Assembly: GCA_038230035.1 (NCBI GenBank)
Contig: JBBRNX010000029.1
Span: 1-28,282, forward strand
Reading direction: 5' to 3'
From: Gaiella sp038230035
GTDB taxonomy: Bacteria > Actinomycetota > Thermoleophilia > Gaiellales > Gaiellaceae
DNA length: 28,282 bases
The notes beneath the pieces were generated by a model that worked only from the letters and a program-made list of their open reading frames with translations, did not search any database and was not told where the DNA came from. Numbering within the stretch: position 1 is the stretch's first letter; every line of letters starts with the position of its first letter. Shown one piece after another: positions 15,515 to 23,093 of this stretch. The position numbers and the translations under genes are program-made.

Positions 15515-16608
15515 TGTTCGCTCCCTCGGTAGGTGATGGCCTCGGTCTTCCGGCTCGCCGCCGACCGGAGAATTGCATCGGTCACCTCGGAACAGCGGTA
15601 GCCGTCCTCGAACGTGGCGCCGTGCGGGGCGACCGTCCCCTCGCCCGCGATGGCGGCGAGCAAATGGGCGACCTCGTGCGTGAAGGTGTCGCCCCAGCCG
15701 ACGATGTGTCCCGGCGGCCACCAGTACTGCATGAACGGGTCGCTCGGCTCGGTGACGAGGACACGCGTGAAGCTGCTCGTGTCGGCGACCTGGAGCTCGT
15801 TCAGCCGCTCCACGTCGAAGGCGATCGACCCCTTCGCGCCGTTCACCTCGAACGCGTTGTAGTTGATCCGGCCGCGCGCGAGCCGCGACGCTTCGAGCGT
15901 GCCGACGGCGCCGTTCTCGAACTCGATCGTGGCGACGAAGTGGTCGTCGATCTCGCGGCCCGGAACGACGGCTCGGACGAGAGCCGACACCGACGCGATG
16001 TCACCGACGAGGTAGCGAGCGAGGTCGATGATGTGCGTGCCGAGATCGCCGATCGCCCCCGTCCCGGCCTGTCCCTTGTCGAAGCGCCAGATCGACGTGT
16101 CCGCGTCCCAGCCCCAGCTCTGCAGATAGGTCGCACGGAAGTGAACAACCTCGCCAATTCCACCCGACTCCAGGATCTCTCTCGCGCGCCGTACCGCCGG
16201 GACGAAGCGGTAGTTGAAGCCGCACATGTGCTGGACGCCGGCGCGCTCCGCCTCGACCCACATCTGGTGCGACTCGGCCGCGTCCATCCCGAGTGGCTTT
16301 TCGCAGAGGACGTGCTTGCCGTTCCGCATCGCCTCGATCGTCGGCTCGGCGTGGAGCTTGTTCGGCCCGCCGTTGTCGAAGAGCCCGACGCGCGGATCGA
16401 CGACCTGCTCGCGCCAGTCGGTCGTGGCTTCGGCCCAGCCGTAGCGCTCCTGCATGGCGGTAAGGGCTTCCCTGTTGCGACCCGCGATGGAGACGAGCTC
16501 CGGCCGCAATGTCGGCTGCGCGAGGTAGCCGACCTCGCGGAAGGCGCGCGAGTGCGCCCGCCCCATGAAGGCATGCCCCAGCATGGCGACGCCGATCGTG
16601 TCCGGCAT
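15511..16608 (-). CDS. Gfo/Idh/MocA-family NAD(P)-dependent oxidoreductase
   Basis: 365 aa from the ATG at 16608. The N-terminal Rossmann fold starts IGVAMLGHAFMGRAHSRAF, the catalytic lysine is in CEKPLGMD, and the C-terminal domain includes GAIGDLGTHIIDLARYLVGD, with aspartate and histidine at the usual active-site positions. It belongs to the inositol/sugar dehydrogenase-like branch. It differs clearly from the second such enzyme at the end of the operon, so two separate sugar oxidations are likely. Its stop overlaps the isomerase GTG. It begins 14 bp behind the permease gene. Confidence 0.87.
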   Translation of the reverse strand: MPDTIGVAMLGHAFMGRAHSRAFREVGYLAQPTLRPELVSIAGRNREALTAMQERYGWAEATTDWREQVVDPRVGLFDNGGPNKLHAEPTIEAMRNGKHVLCEKPLGMDAAESHQMWVEAERAGVQHMCGFNYRFVPAVRRAREILESGGIGEVVHFRATYLQSWGWDADTSIWRFDKGQAGTGAIGDLGTHIIDLARYLVGDIASVSALVRAVVPGREIDDHFVATIEFENGAVGTLEASRLARGRINYNAFEVNGAKGSIAFDVERLNELQVADTSSFTRVLVTEPSDPFMQYWWPPGHIVGWGDTFTHEVAHLLAAIAGEGTVAPHGATFEDGYRCSEVTDAILRSAASRKTEAITYRGSEQ

Positions 16609-16621
16609 GTCCGCGGCCCCG

Positions 16622-17863
16622 CTACCGACCGGATCTGACCTGGATCCGCCGGACGACCGTGTCGAACGTGACGGCGACAAGCAGGATCGAGCCTGTGACG
16701 ATGTAGATAATCCCGGTCGCGTAGCCCTTGATGAACATGCCGCTCTGGATCGTGTAGATCAACGCCGTGCCGATCAGGGCGTTGCGAATCTCTCCGCGCC
16801 CGCCGAAGAGGCTGGTTCCTCCGATCACCACAGCCGCGATCGCGTCGAGGAGCAGTGTGCCGCTTCCGGCCTGCAGGTCAACGCTGTTAAGGCGCGCAGC
16901 GAGCACGATGCCGCCGAGCCCGGACATCCCACCAGCGATCATGAAAACGAGGATCCGGATGCGCGCGACGTTGATGCCCGCCCGGCGCGCCGCTTCAGCG
17001 TTCCCGCCGACCGCGTACACGTGCCGGCCGAAGGTCGTCCGCTTCGCGACAAAGGTCCAGACGACGAGCGAGCCGACCATCAGGAGGACGCCAAGTGGCA
17101 CGCCGCGATCCTTGTTCAGGACAAAGACCGTCAGGACAGCAACGAGCGGCACCGACACCATCTTGAGCCCGAGCACGATCGGGTCTCGAACTGCGATCCC
17201 GTGCCGCCGACCGGATAGGGCCGCCCAGAGCATTCCGCCGACGTACCCGACGCTGACCAAGGTAGCGAGCGTCCAACCGCCCAGGACCCACCCGGCGTGC
17301 CAGTGCTTCGGGAAGAAGTAGCCTGAGAAATCGTTGATCTTGGGGCTCTGGATCGTGATCACGCCCTGGTTGAGCACCTTCAGGATCACGCCTGACCAGA
17401 TCTCGTACCCGGCAAGGGTGACCACGAACGACGGCACTCCGATCAAGGCGACGACTGATCCCTGGAAGGCGCCGATCGCCACCGTTGCCAGAATCGCGAG
17501 CAGGACGCAGAGATACCAGGGGAGGTTCGCGCCGGTCGGCAACTGGGCCTCTGCAACGACGACGCCCGCGACACCGCTGACGTACGCCACCGAGAGATCG
17601 ATCTCGCCGATCAAGAGGACGAAGACGACGCCGTATGCGATCAGGCACGGCCCTGCCATGGAGGTGATGATGTTGGTGAAGTTGGCGGGCGACCAGAAGT
17701 TCTGCGCGCTAATGCCAAAGAAGAGGACGACGATTCCGAGCGCGAGCATGACCGGTGCGCTACCGAGGTTGCCCGTCCGGACGTTGTCCCAGATTCGCTG
17801 CGGCAGCGGGTCGAGAGGAACGGCCTCCGCGTCGACTCCCGCCGTCGGGGTTCCAGCCGTCAT
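16622..17863 (-). CDS. xylH: Sugar ABC transporter permease, XylH-like
   Basis: 413 aa, about ten hydrophobic segments, of the ribose/xylose permease family. Its contact loop with the ATPase is VGGNAEAARRAGINV, and SFVVTLAGYEIWSGV and GEIDLSVAYVSGVAGVV are family landmarks. The ATG overlaps the ATPase stop (ATGA). A cytoplasmic N-terminal stretch of about 40 residues precedes the first membrane helix at about residues 36-52. Substrate assignment to xylose rests on the cognate XylF-like binding protein. Confidence 0.92.
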   Translation of the reverse strand: MTAGTPTAGVDAEAVPLDPLPQRIWDNVRTGNLGSAPVMLALGIVVLFFGISAQNFWSPANFTNIITSMAGPCLIAYGVVFVLLIGEIDLSVAYVSGVAGVVVAEAQLPTGANLPWYLCVLLAILATVAIGAFQGSVVALIGVPSFVVTLAGYEIWSGVILKVLNQGVITIQSPKINDFSGYFFPKHWHAGWVLGGWTLATLVSVGYVGGMLWAALSGRRHGIAVRDPIVLGLKMVSVPLVAVLTVFVLNKDRGVPLGVLLMVGSLVVWTFVAKRTTFGRHVYAVGGNAEAARRAGINVARIRILVFMIAGGMSGLGGIVLAARLNSVDLQAGSGTLLLDAIAAVVIGGTSLFGGRGEIRNALIGTALIYTIQSGMFIKGYATGIIYIVTGSILLVAVTFDTVVRRIQVRSGR

Positions 17864-18645
17864 GCCGGCGCTCCGTGCTCCGTGCCGGCGATTCCCGAAA
17901 CCTTTGTGGGCTGACCCGCAGTGATCGCGTGCACGACCTCCTCCTGCGTCACCTGCGTGCGCTCGAACAGGCCGGCATTCCGGCCGAGACGGAGCACCGC
18001 GATCCGCGTCGCCGTCTCGAAGATGTCGTGCAGGTTGTGTGAGATCAGCACCACGCCCAGGCCCTGCTCGGCGAGACGGTTGACGAGCGCGAGCACCTGC
18101 TCGGTCTGCGCGACGCCAAGTGCCGCCGTCGGCTCGTCGAGGATGACGAGCTTCGAGTTCCAGAGGACCGCGCGGGCTACGGCGACCGACTGGCGCTGAC
18201 CGCCCGAGAGCGTCGCGACCGGCTGACGGATCGATCTGATCGTCGTGACACGCAGCGTCTTCAACGTCTCACGCGTTTTCGCCTCCATCGGCGGCTCGCG
18301 CAGGACTTGGACGGCGTTTCGCGCCTCGCGGCCGAGGTACATGTTCTGGACGACGTCGAGGTTGTCACAGAGCGCGAGATCCTGGTAGACGACCTCGATC
18401 CCGAGCTTGGCGGCGTCCTTCGGGCTGCTGACACTCACCCGCTGCCCGTTGAAGATCATCTCGCCCTCGTCCATCGGGTGAATCCCGGCGACGCACTTGA
18501 TCAGTGTGGACTTGCCGGCGCCGTTGTCGCCGACGAGCGCCATCACCTCGCCCGCTCGGACCTCGAGGTCGACATCGGTCAACGCCTGCACGGAGCCGAA
18601 CGACTTCGAGACGCCGCGGAGCTCGAGGAGGGGTGTGTCTGTCAT
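17860..18645 (-). CDS. xylG: Sugar ABC transporter ATP-binding protein, single-domain XylG/FrcA-like
   Basis: 261 aa with one complete ATPase cassette: Walker A GDNGAGKST, the Q-loop in VVYQDLAL, signature LSGGQRQSVA, Walker B LVILDEP, and the switch histidine in LISHN. E. coli XylG and RbsA have two cassettes (about 500 aa), so this type would act as a homodimer, like FrcA of rhizobia. It energises the permease encoded immediately downstream. A very stable stem-loop separates it from the binding-protein gene. Confidence 0.92.
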   Translation of the reverse strand: MTDTPLLELRGVSKSFGSVQALTDVDLEVRAGEVMALVGDNGAGKSTLIKCVAGIHPMDEGEMIFNGQRVSVSSPKDAAKLGIEVVYQDLALCDNLDVVQNMYLGREARNAVQVLREPPMEAKTRETLKTLRVTTIRSIRQPVATLSGGQRQSVAVARAVLWNSKLVILDEPTAALGVAQTEQVLALVNRLAEQGLGVVLISHNLHDIFETATRIAVLRLGRNAGLFERTQVTQEEVVHAITAGQPTKVSGIAGTEHGAPA

Positions 18646-18667
18646 TGAACGTGTCTCATCGAAGAGG

Positions 18668-18705
18668 AGAGGCGGGGGCGCTCCCGAGGGAGCGCCCCCG
18701 CCTCT
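18668..18705 (-). terminator. Strong stem-loop between xylF and xylG
   Basis: AGAGGCGGGGGCGCTCCC (18668-18685) is exactly mirrored by 18688-18705. The top pairs must open into a small loop, leaving a stem of about 16 bp, mostly G-C. It lies 10 bp after the xylF stop and has no T-run. In comparable operons such a hairpin stops or stabilises most transcripts, so the binding protein is made in excess over the membrane parts; that role is inferred here. Confidence 0.7.
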
Positions 18706-18714
18706 TCGTGGTTC

Positions 18715-19761
18715 CTACTTGCAGTACTTCGCGTACGTGCCGTTGCAGATGTCCTTCTTCTTCAGGAACCCGCCCGAGACGAGCAGCTTCCAGTTCGCCT
18801 TCGTGATCGACTGCGGTGGGATCAAGTAGGCAGCTTCCTTGCTGCGACCCTTGGTCTTCACGAAGCCGGTCGTCGGCGGCTTCTGCCCCTTGGCGATCTT
18901 GACCGCTGCCTGCGCGGTCTTGGTCGCCAGAATCCGGACGTCCTTGAACACCGTCATCGTCTGCCAGCCCGAGATGATGTTCTGTACGCCCTGCGTCGTG
19001 GCATCCTGGCCACTCAGCGGGATCGGCTTCAGCTGGTGCGACTTCAGGGCGACGACGACAGCATTCGCGATGCCGTCGTTGGCCGCCGCGACGCCGTCGA
19101 TCTTGTTGCCGGTCTTGATGAGCATCTGCTCGAAGATCGTCCCGGCCTTCTGGTTGTCCCAATCGGGGACGAACTGATCCGGGCCTTTCTTCAGAGCACC
19201 GCTCGCGTACAACGGCTTGAGGACCGAGTCATAGCCGCCCTTGAACAGGAACGCGTTCGCATCGACCGCGCCACCGTTCAACTCAGCAACGACTGCGCCC
19301 TTCTTGCCCTTCAGCGCGTTGGCGACAGCCGTGCCCTGAAGCACGCCGACCTGGTGGCCGTCGAACGACGCGTACAGGACTGCAACGCCGCCTTCGACCT
19401 GGCGGTCGTAGTCGATCGTCTTGACGCCTTTGGCGAGCGCGTCCTTCTCGATCGCAGCTGCCGAAGCGGAGTCGTTCGGAGCGAGGATCAGAACCTTCGC
19501 GCCGTCGGCGATGCACTGGTCGGCCTGCGTCTTCTGCTTCTGCGGGTCGCCCTGCGCGTTGACAACGCGGGCCGCAACTCCGGCGGCCTTGAAGGCCTTC
19601 TCGAGATACGGCTTGTCGAACTGCTCCCAGCGGACCGAGGTCTTGGTGTCGGGCATCAGCCCGCACGCCAAGATGCCCGCGTGGGTCCTTGCACTCGCGG
19701 CCGCTACGGCCACGGTCACCATCAGAGCTACGGCTCCGATGGAGAGAATCAACTTCTTCAC
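18715..19761 (-). CDS. xylF: D-xylose-type periplasmic sugar-binding protein
   Basis: 348 aa. GTG start with GGAGGG about 9 nt upstream. The N-terminal signal peptide (KKLILSIGAVALMVTVAVAAASA) has no lipobox cysteine. The mature part follows the XylF pattern: CGLMPDTKTSVRWEQFDKP, NAQGDPQKQKTQADQCI, LILAPNDSASAAAIEKD, the sugar-contact strand TIDYDR, and AANDGIANAVV. It captures xylose (or a close pentose) outside the cell for the adjacent ATPase/permease. Four cysteines, two of them near the C-terminus, may form disulfides. It is the first and probably most expressed gene of the operon. Confidence 0.93.
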   Translation of the reverse strand: MKKLILSIGAVALMVTVAVAAASARTHAGILACGLMPDTKTSVRWEQFDKPYLEKAFKAAGVAARVVNAQGDPQKQKTQADQCIADGAKVLILAPNDSASAAAIEKDALAKGVKTIDYDRQVEGGVAVLYASFDGHQVGVLQGTAVANALKGKKGAVVAELNGGAVDANAFLFKGGYDSVLKPLYASGALKKGPDQFVPDWDNQKAGTIFEQMLIKTGNKIDGVAAANDGIANAVVVALKSHQLKPIPLSGQDATTQGVQNIISGWQTMTVFKDVRILATKTAQAAVKIAKGQKPPTTGFVKTKGRSKEAAYLIPPQSITKANWKLLVSGGFLKKKDICNGTYAKYCK

Positions 19762-19794
19762 GATGGTGCCCTCCTGGCTTTGTCTGACGTTTGC

Positions 19795-19832
19795 AGCGTC
19801 GCAACGCTACAGCGGAACGGCGCGAACTCCAA
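19795..19832 (-). promoter_or_regulatory. Predicted xylF operon promoter with a palindrome over the start region
   Basis: On the minus strand TTGGAG (19827-19832), 17 nt, TAGCGT (19804-19809). Transcription would start near 19797. AGCGT-CGCA-ACGCT (19795-19808) is a 14-bp dyad that covers the -10 and start point, a repressor-like position. The remaining 19833-19970 also contains a TTGACA (19930-19935) without a convincing -10 partner; nothing else is seen there. Confidence 0.45.
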
Positions 19833-19970
19833 ATGGAGAGGCGAAGCGGATGTCACTCGATGGCGGACCTCCTCAGGGGCCGGGGGAAACTGACAGAACC
19901 GATCGCGCCCAAACCGGGTGGGCACCAATTGTCAAACGCCTCGTCGTTCATCGGGTTAGGTAAGCCCATG

Positions 19971-21224
19971 TCAGGACGCCGCCTCGCTGGTTGCAAGGCG
20001 CCGCTCCCCGACCGACCAGGGCGCCGACAGGACGTCGCGGAGGATGAGCGCAGCCGCACCCCGGACTGCGGCCAGCTCGCCGAGCTCCGACGCGTACACC
20101 TCGCACGTCGACCATTCGGCCGACAGCACCCTCGTGCGCAGCGCCGTGCGCACGCTCTCGGTGAGCCAAGGGGCAAGCGGGCCGAAGCAGCCGCCGAGGA
20201 CGACCGCCTCGAGGTCGAAGAGGTTCACCGCGCTCGCAAGCGCCGCGCCGAGCGTCGAGCCGACCGCGTCGAGTGTCCGGTGGACAAGGACGTCGCCGAC
20301 CTCTGCTCGACGCACGAGCTCGGCGGTGACGCTCTGCATCCGCCCGCCCGAGTCCAGCTCGATGCCGCACGCTTTCGCGATCACCTCCTGCCCGACGACG
20401 GTCTCGAGACAGCCGTGACTTCCGCACGCGCACAACGCCCCGCCTTCGAAGTCGACCGTCACGTGACCGAACTCGCCGCCGAAGCCGTGCGCGCCGCGGT
20501 ACAGCTCGCCCTCGACGAAGATGCCGCCGCCGACGCCGATCTCGCCGAAGACGAAGATGAAGTTGCGCGACCCTTTGGCGCTTCCCTGCCAGTGCTCTGC
20601 CAGCGCCGCGAGGTTTGCCTCGTTCTCGACCCGGATCGGCAGCCCTGGCAGCCGCACGCCGATCTCACCGGCAACGGCAAACTGCGTCCAGCCGAGGTTC
20701 GGCGCGCGGAGGACAACGCCGGAGTCCGACTCGACGAGGCCCGGGACAGCGACGGCGGCCCCGACAACGAGCAGCTCTTGGCGTTCGGCCTCGTCGAGAG
20801 CCTGTCGCGCCATCCGCACCAGCCGGTCGAGGACCGGCCCGGGCGCAGAGCGTCGGTTGTCCACGAAGACCTGCCGCTCATACCGAACCTTGCCGGTGAG
20901 ATCTTCGAGCGAGACGGCGAGATAGTCGACGTTGACCTCGAGTCCGACGGCGACCGTCCTGTCCGCAAGCTCGAGCGTCTGCGCGGGGCGACCGACACGC
21001 CCGGGGCTCTCGTCTTCACCGGTCTCGCGCAGCAAGCTGAGGTCGATCAGCTCCGCGACCAGGCTCGAGACCGTTCCCCGCGTGAGCCCCGTCTCGGCGG
21101 CGACGCGGGCCCTCGAGCACGGCCCTCCGCCCGCGATATGACGAAGCACCCCGCCGAGGTTCGTGCGGCGCACCGTCGTCTGATCGGCGCGAATTGTTGC
21201 CGGACGAAGCCGGTCGGACGTCAT
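19971..21224 (-). CDS. xylR: ROK-family transcriptional regulator, XylR-like
   Basis: 417 aa. A winged helix-turn-helix (about 18-75, with SRARVAAETGLTRGTVSSLVAELIDLSLL) precedes a ROK domain: the sugar-binding GEIGVGGGIF, GAHGFGGEFGHVTV, and the zinc motif CACGSHGCLE. ROK repressors of this type bind xylose or another sugar and release DNA. It lies directly upstream of the xylF operon on the same strand, separated by 209 bp, so it probably controls that operon. It is divergent from the M19 dipeptidase gene. The ATG at 21224 has only a weak ribosome site. Confidence 0.88.
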   Translation of the reverse strand: MTSDRLRPATIRADQTTVRRTNLGGVLRHIAGGGPCSRARVAAETGLTRGTVSSLVAELIDLSLLRETGEDESPGRVGRPAQTLELADRTVAVGLEVNVDYLAVSLEDLTGKVRYERQVFVDNRRSAPGPVLDRLVRMARQALDEAERQELLVVGAAVAVPGLVESDSGVVLRAPNLGWTQFAVAGEIGVRLPGLPIRVENEANLAALAEHWQGSAKGSRNFIFVFGEIGVGGGIFVEGELYRGAHGFGGEFGHVTVDFEGGALCACGSHGCLETVVGQEVIAKACGIELDSGGRMQSVTAELVRRAEVGDVLVHRTLDAVGSTLGAALASAVNLFDLEAVVLGGCFGPLAPWLTESVRTALRTRVLSAEWSTCEVYASELGELAAVRGAAALILRDVLSAPWSVGERRLATSEAAS

Positions 21225-21260
21225 GTGGCGGTAGCCCGTGGAGTCATCGTCGACGCCGAA

Positions 21261-21280
21261 AACCCGCCTCGGCGCGGGTT
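21261..21280 (-). promoter_or_regulatory. Hairpin with T-run in the xylR leader, possible attenuator
   Basis: AACCCGC (21261-21267) and GCGGGTT (21274-21280) pair around a 6-nt loop. On the minus strand the stem is followed by TTTTC, the shape of an intrinsic terminator, between the predicted start of transcription (about 21290) and the xylR ATG at 21224. It could limit xylR expression. Confidence 0.4.
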
Positions 21281-21325
21281 TGTATGGTCGACGGGCAAAC
21301 TAAACCGCCCCAACGTGAAAGTCAA
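21278..21325 (-). promoter_or_regulatory. Predicted xylR promoter overlapped by a XylR-type half-site
   Basis: On the minus strand TTGACT (21320-21325), 17 nt, TAGTTT (21297-21302). TTAGTTTG (21296-21303) covers the -10 and equals the half-site of the XylR operator known from Bacillus (TTAGTTTG, 9 nt, CAAACTAA). Its partner is CAAACC (21277-21282), with a 13-nt spacer instead of 9. Autoregulation by the ROK protein is a reasonable inference. Confidence 0.5.
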
Positions 21326-21388
21326 CACGCAGTGAAGGTAGGGCGAAGGGACGAGAGGTCGGCGCACGTCATGCGATGATCGCCGCAC

Positions 21389-22387
21389 GTGATCGCCGAC
21401 GCGCATATCGACCTCCTGATGGAGCTTTCCCACCGCGACCACCGGCTCGGTGAGACGGATGCCTTCGCACAGACCTGGCTCCCGCTCCTCACGGCCGGCG
21501 GCGTGGGCTTGCAGGTGTGCCCGATCTTCATCGAGCTCGAACGTCAACCAGAGGGAACATTGCGCGAGGCGCTGGCCCAGGCAACGTCATTCCTGCGAGC
21601 GGTGCGCGAGAACCCGGATCGGGTCGTCGCTGTGCGCTCGGCGGGCGACCTCGACGCCGTCGAGCGCGGCGAGAAGATCGGCCTCCTTCTCTCGCTCGAA
21701 GGTGTCGAGCAGTTCGGCTACGAGGTGTGGCCAGCCGAAGCGTTCTGGGAGCTGGGTGTCCGGATGGCGTCCCTGACCTGGAACCGCCGCAACCCGTTTG
21801 CCGATGGGGTCGTCGAGACCGGCGGGTTGTCGCGGCTCGGCGAGCGCCTCGTCGATCGGCTGGTCGAGCTGGGCGTGATCCTCGATCTCGCGCATGCATC
21901 GCCGGCGACGTTCGACGAGGTCCTCGCCCGGACCGGCGGCGCGCCGGTGCTCGTGTCCCATGCAGCATGCCGTGCCGTGAACGACCACCCGCGGAACGTC
22001 GACGACGACCGGCTACGCGCGCTCGCGGAGCGCGACGGGCTGCTCGGCATCATGCTGCACCCGCTTGCGATCGACCACGAGCAGCGAACGATCACACGCG
22101 TTGCCGACCACCTCGAGCACGCTGCATCCGCGATGGGCATCGAGCACGTCTGTCTAGGCGGCGACTTCGTGCAGCGCCTCTCTCGAGTGCTCCCGCCATC
22201 TGGGCCGCTCCCGGACGGGCTTATGCCTGCCGGCCTCGACGAGGGCTCTGCGATCGAGGGACTCGCGGGCCCGGAGGACTACCCAGCTCTCGGCGCGGCG
22301 CTGGCTTCGCGCGGCTGGGCGAGCGCCGACATCGAGGCAGTCATGGGCGCGAATCTGCTCCGCTTCCTCCGGCGAACGCTGCCGTAA
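21389..22387 (+). CDS. M19-family (renal-type) dipeptidase
   Basis: 332 aa from a GTG at 21389. The M19 metal site is seen: HxD in ADAHIDLL, the bridging glutamate in LLSLEGVEQFG, the histidines in VLVSHAACRAV and NDHPRNVDDD, and an aspartate in CLGGDFVQ where most members have GSDFDG. Enzymes of this family cleave dipeptides, including some with D-residues or beta-lactam rings. It is divergent from xylR. No clear own promoter was found in the 164-bp gap; the gap holds the xylR promoter and hairpin. Confidence 0.87.
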   Translation: MIADAHIDLLMELSHRDHRLGETDAFAQTWLPLLTAGGVGLQVCPIFIELERQPEGTLREALAQATSFLRAVRENPDRVVAVRSAGDLDAVERGEKIGLLLSLEGVEQFGYEVWPAEAFWELGVRMASLTWNRRNPFADGVVETGGLSRLGERLVDRLVELGVILDLAHASPATFDEVLARTGGAPVLVSHAACRAVNDHPRNVDDDRLRALAERDGLLGIMLHPLAIDHEQRTITRVADHLEHAASAMGIEHVCLGGDFVQRLSRVLPPSGPLPDGLMPAGLDEGSAIEGLAGPEDYPALGAALASRGWASADIEAVMGANLLRFLRRTLP

Positions 22388-22397
22388 GCACCGGGCG

Positions 22398-22420
22398 AAG
22401 CGAGGCAAGCCTCGCCCCTA
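22398..22420 (-). repeat. REP-like palindrome, copy E
   Basis: Minus-strand GTAG plus GGGCGAGGC-TT-GCCTCGC, with the last arm bases changed. TAG at 22418-22420 is the stop codon of the SDR gene. It fills most of the 30-bp gap between the converging M19 and SDR genes. Confidence 0.8.
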
Positions 22421-23083
22421 CAGACTGGCGCCGCCGTCGACCAGGATCGTCGCGCCCGTGACGTACGAGGCGTCGTCGGACAGAAGCCAGGAGACGGTGC
22501 CGGCGACCTCGGCCAGCCCGCCGAGCCGGCCGAGCGGGACGCCGGCGGCCATCGCGGCGATCTGATCGCCCGCAAGCTCGCGCACCGTCTCGCCGTCGAG
22601 CGTCCCCGGAGCGATCGAGTTCGCCGTCACGCCCGAGCCGGCAAGCGCGGCCGCCGCCCGCCGCGTGAGCGTGATCAGCCCCGCCTTGGACGCCGCGTAG
22701 TGCGCGCCCGTCACACCGACACCGCGGAACGCCGAGTCCGACGCGATGTTCACGATCCGGCCGCCGCCGTGCTCCTCGAGCAGAGGACCGATCGCCTGAA
22801 TCCCGAGAAACGGCCCGCGGAGGTTCGTCGCCAGCACGTCGTCCCACTCCTCGACTTCGATCGCGAACAGGTCACGGACGACGGTACGCGCGGCGCAGTT
22901 GACGAGCGCCCACGGGTCGCCCAACTCGACGAGCGCCGCAGCAGCACGCTCCCAGTGCTCGGGCACACGAACGTCGAGCTCGTCGATGTCGGTCGCCAGG
23001 ACCGCGAAGCCGTCGGCTCGCAAACGCTCGACCACAGCCCCGCCGAGACCTCTCGCCGCACCGGTGACGAGGACGGCTCTCAA
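22418..23083 (-). CDS. Short-chain dehydrogenase/reductase
   Basis: 221 aa from a TTG at 23083, the only start near the conserved beginning, 10 bp behind the ROK kinase stop. It carries VTGAARGLGG, an aspartate at the end of strand 2 (LATDIDEL, pointing to NAD), NCAAR, catalytic serine in NIASDSAFRG, YxxxK in YAASK, and the typical C-terminal YVTGATILVDGG. It is of the FabG/glucose-dehydrogenase type. It probably forms a two-gene operon with the ROK kinase, hinting at a sugar or sugar-acid substrate. Confidence 0.87.
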   Translation of the reverse strand: MRAVLVTGAARGLGGAVVERLRADGFAVLATDIDELDVRVPEHWERAAAALVELGDPWALVNCAARTVVRDLFAIEVEEWDDVLATNLRGPFLGIQAIGPLLEEHGGGRIVNIASDSAFRGVGVTGAHYAASKAGLITLTRRAAAALAGSGVTANSIAPGTLDGETVRELAGDQIAAMAAGVPLGRLGGLAEVAGTVSWLLSDDASYVTGATILVDGGASL

Positions 23084-23093
23084 GCGTCTAGTC

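Noticed and set aside
17860..18645. ABC ATPase as a truncated XylG
   Set aside because: All ATPase motifs are complete and single-domain FrcA-type ATPases are a known form; the ATGA overlap with the permease shows an intact end.
19791..21335. 514-residue plus-strand open frame covering the ROK regulator
   Set aside because: It is antisense to a complete, motif-bearing ROK gene, and its residue composition (Arg/Glu/Ala-rich, no motif) is that of a high-GC shadow frame.
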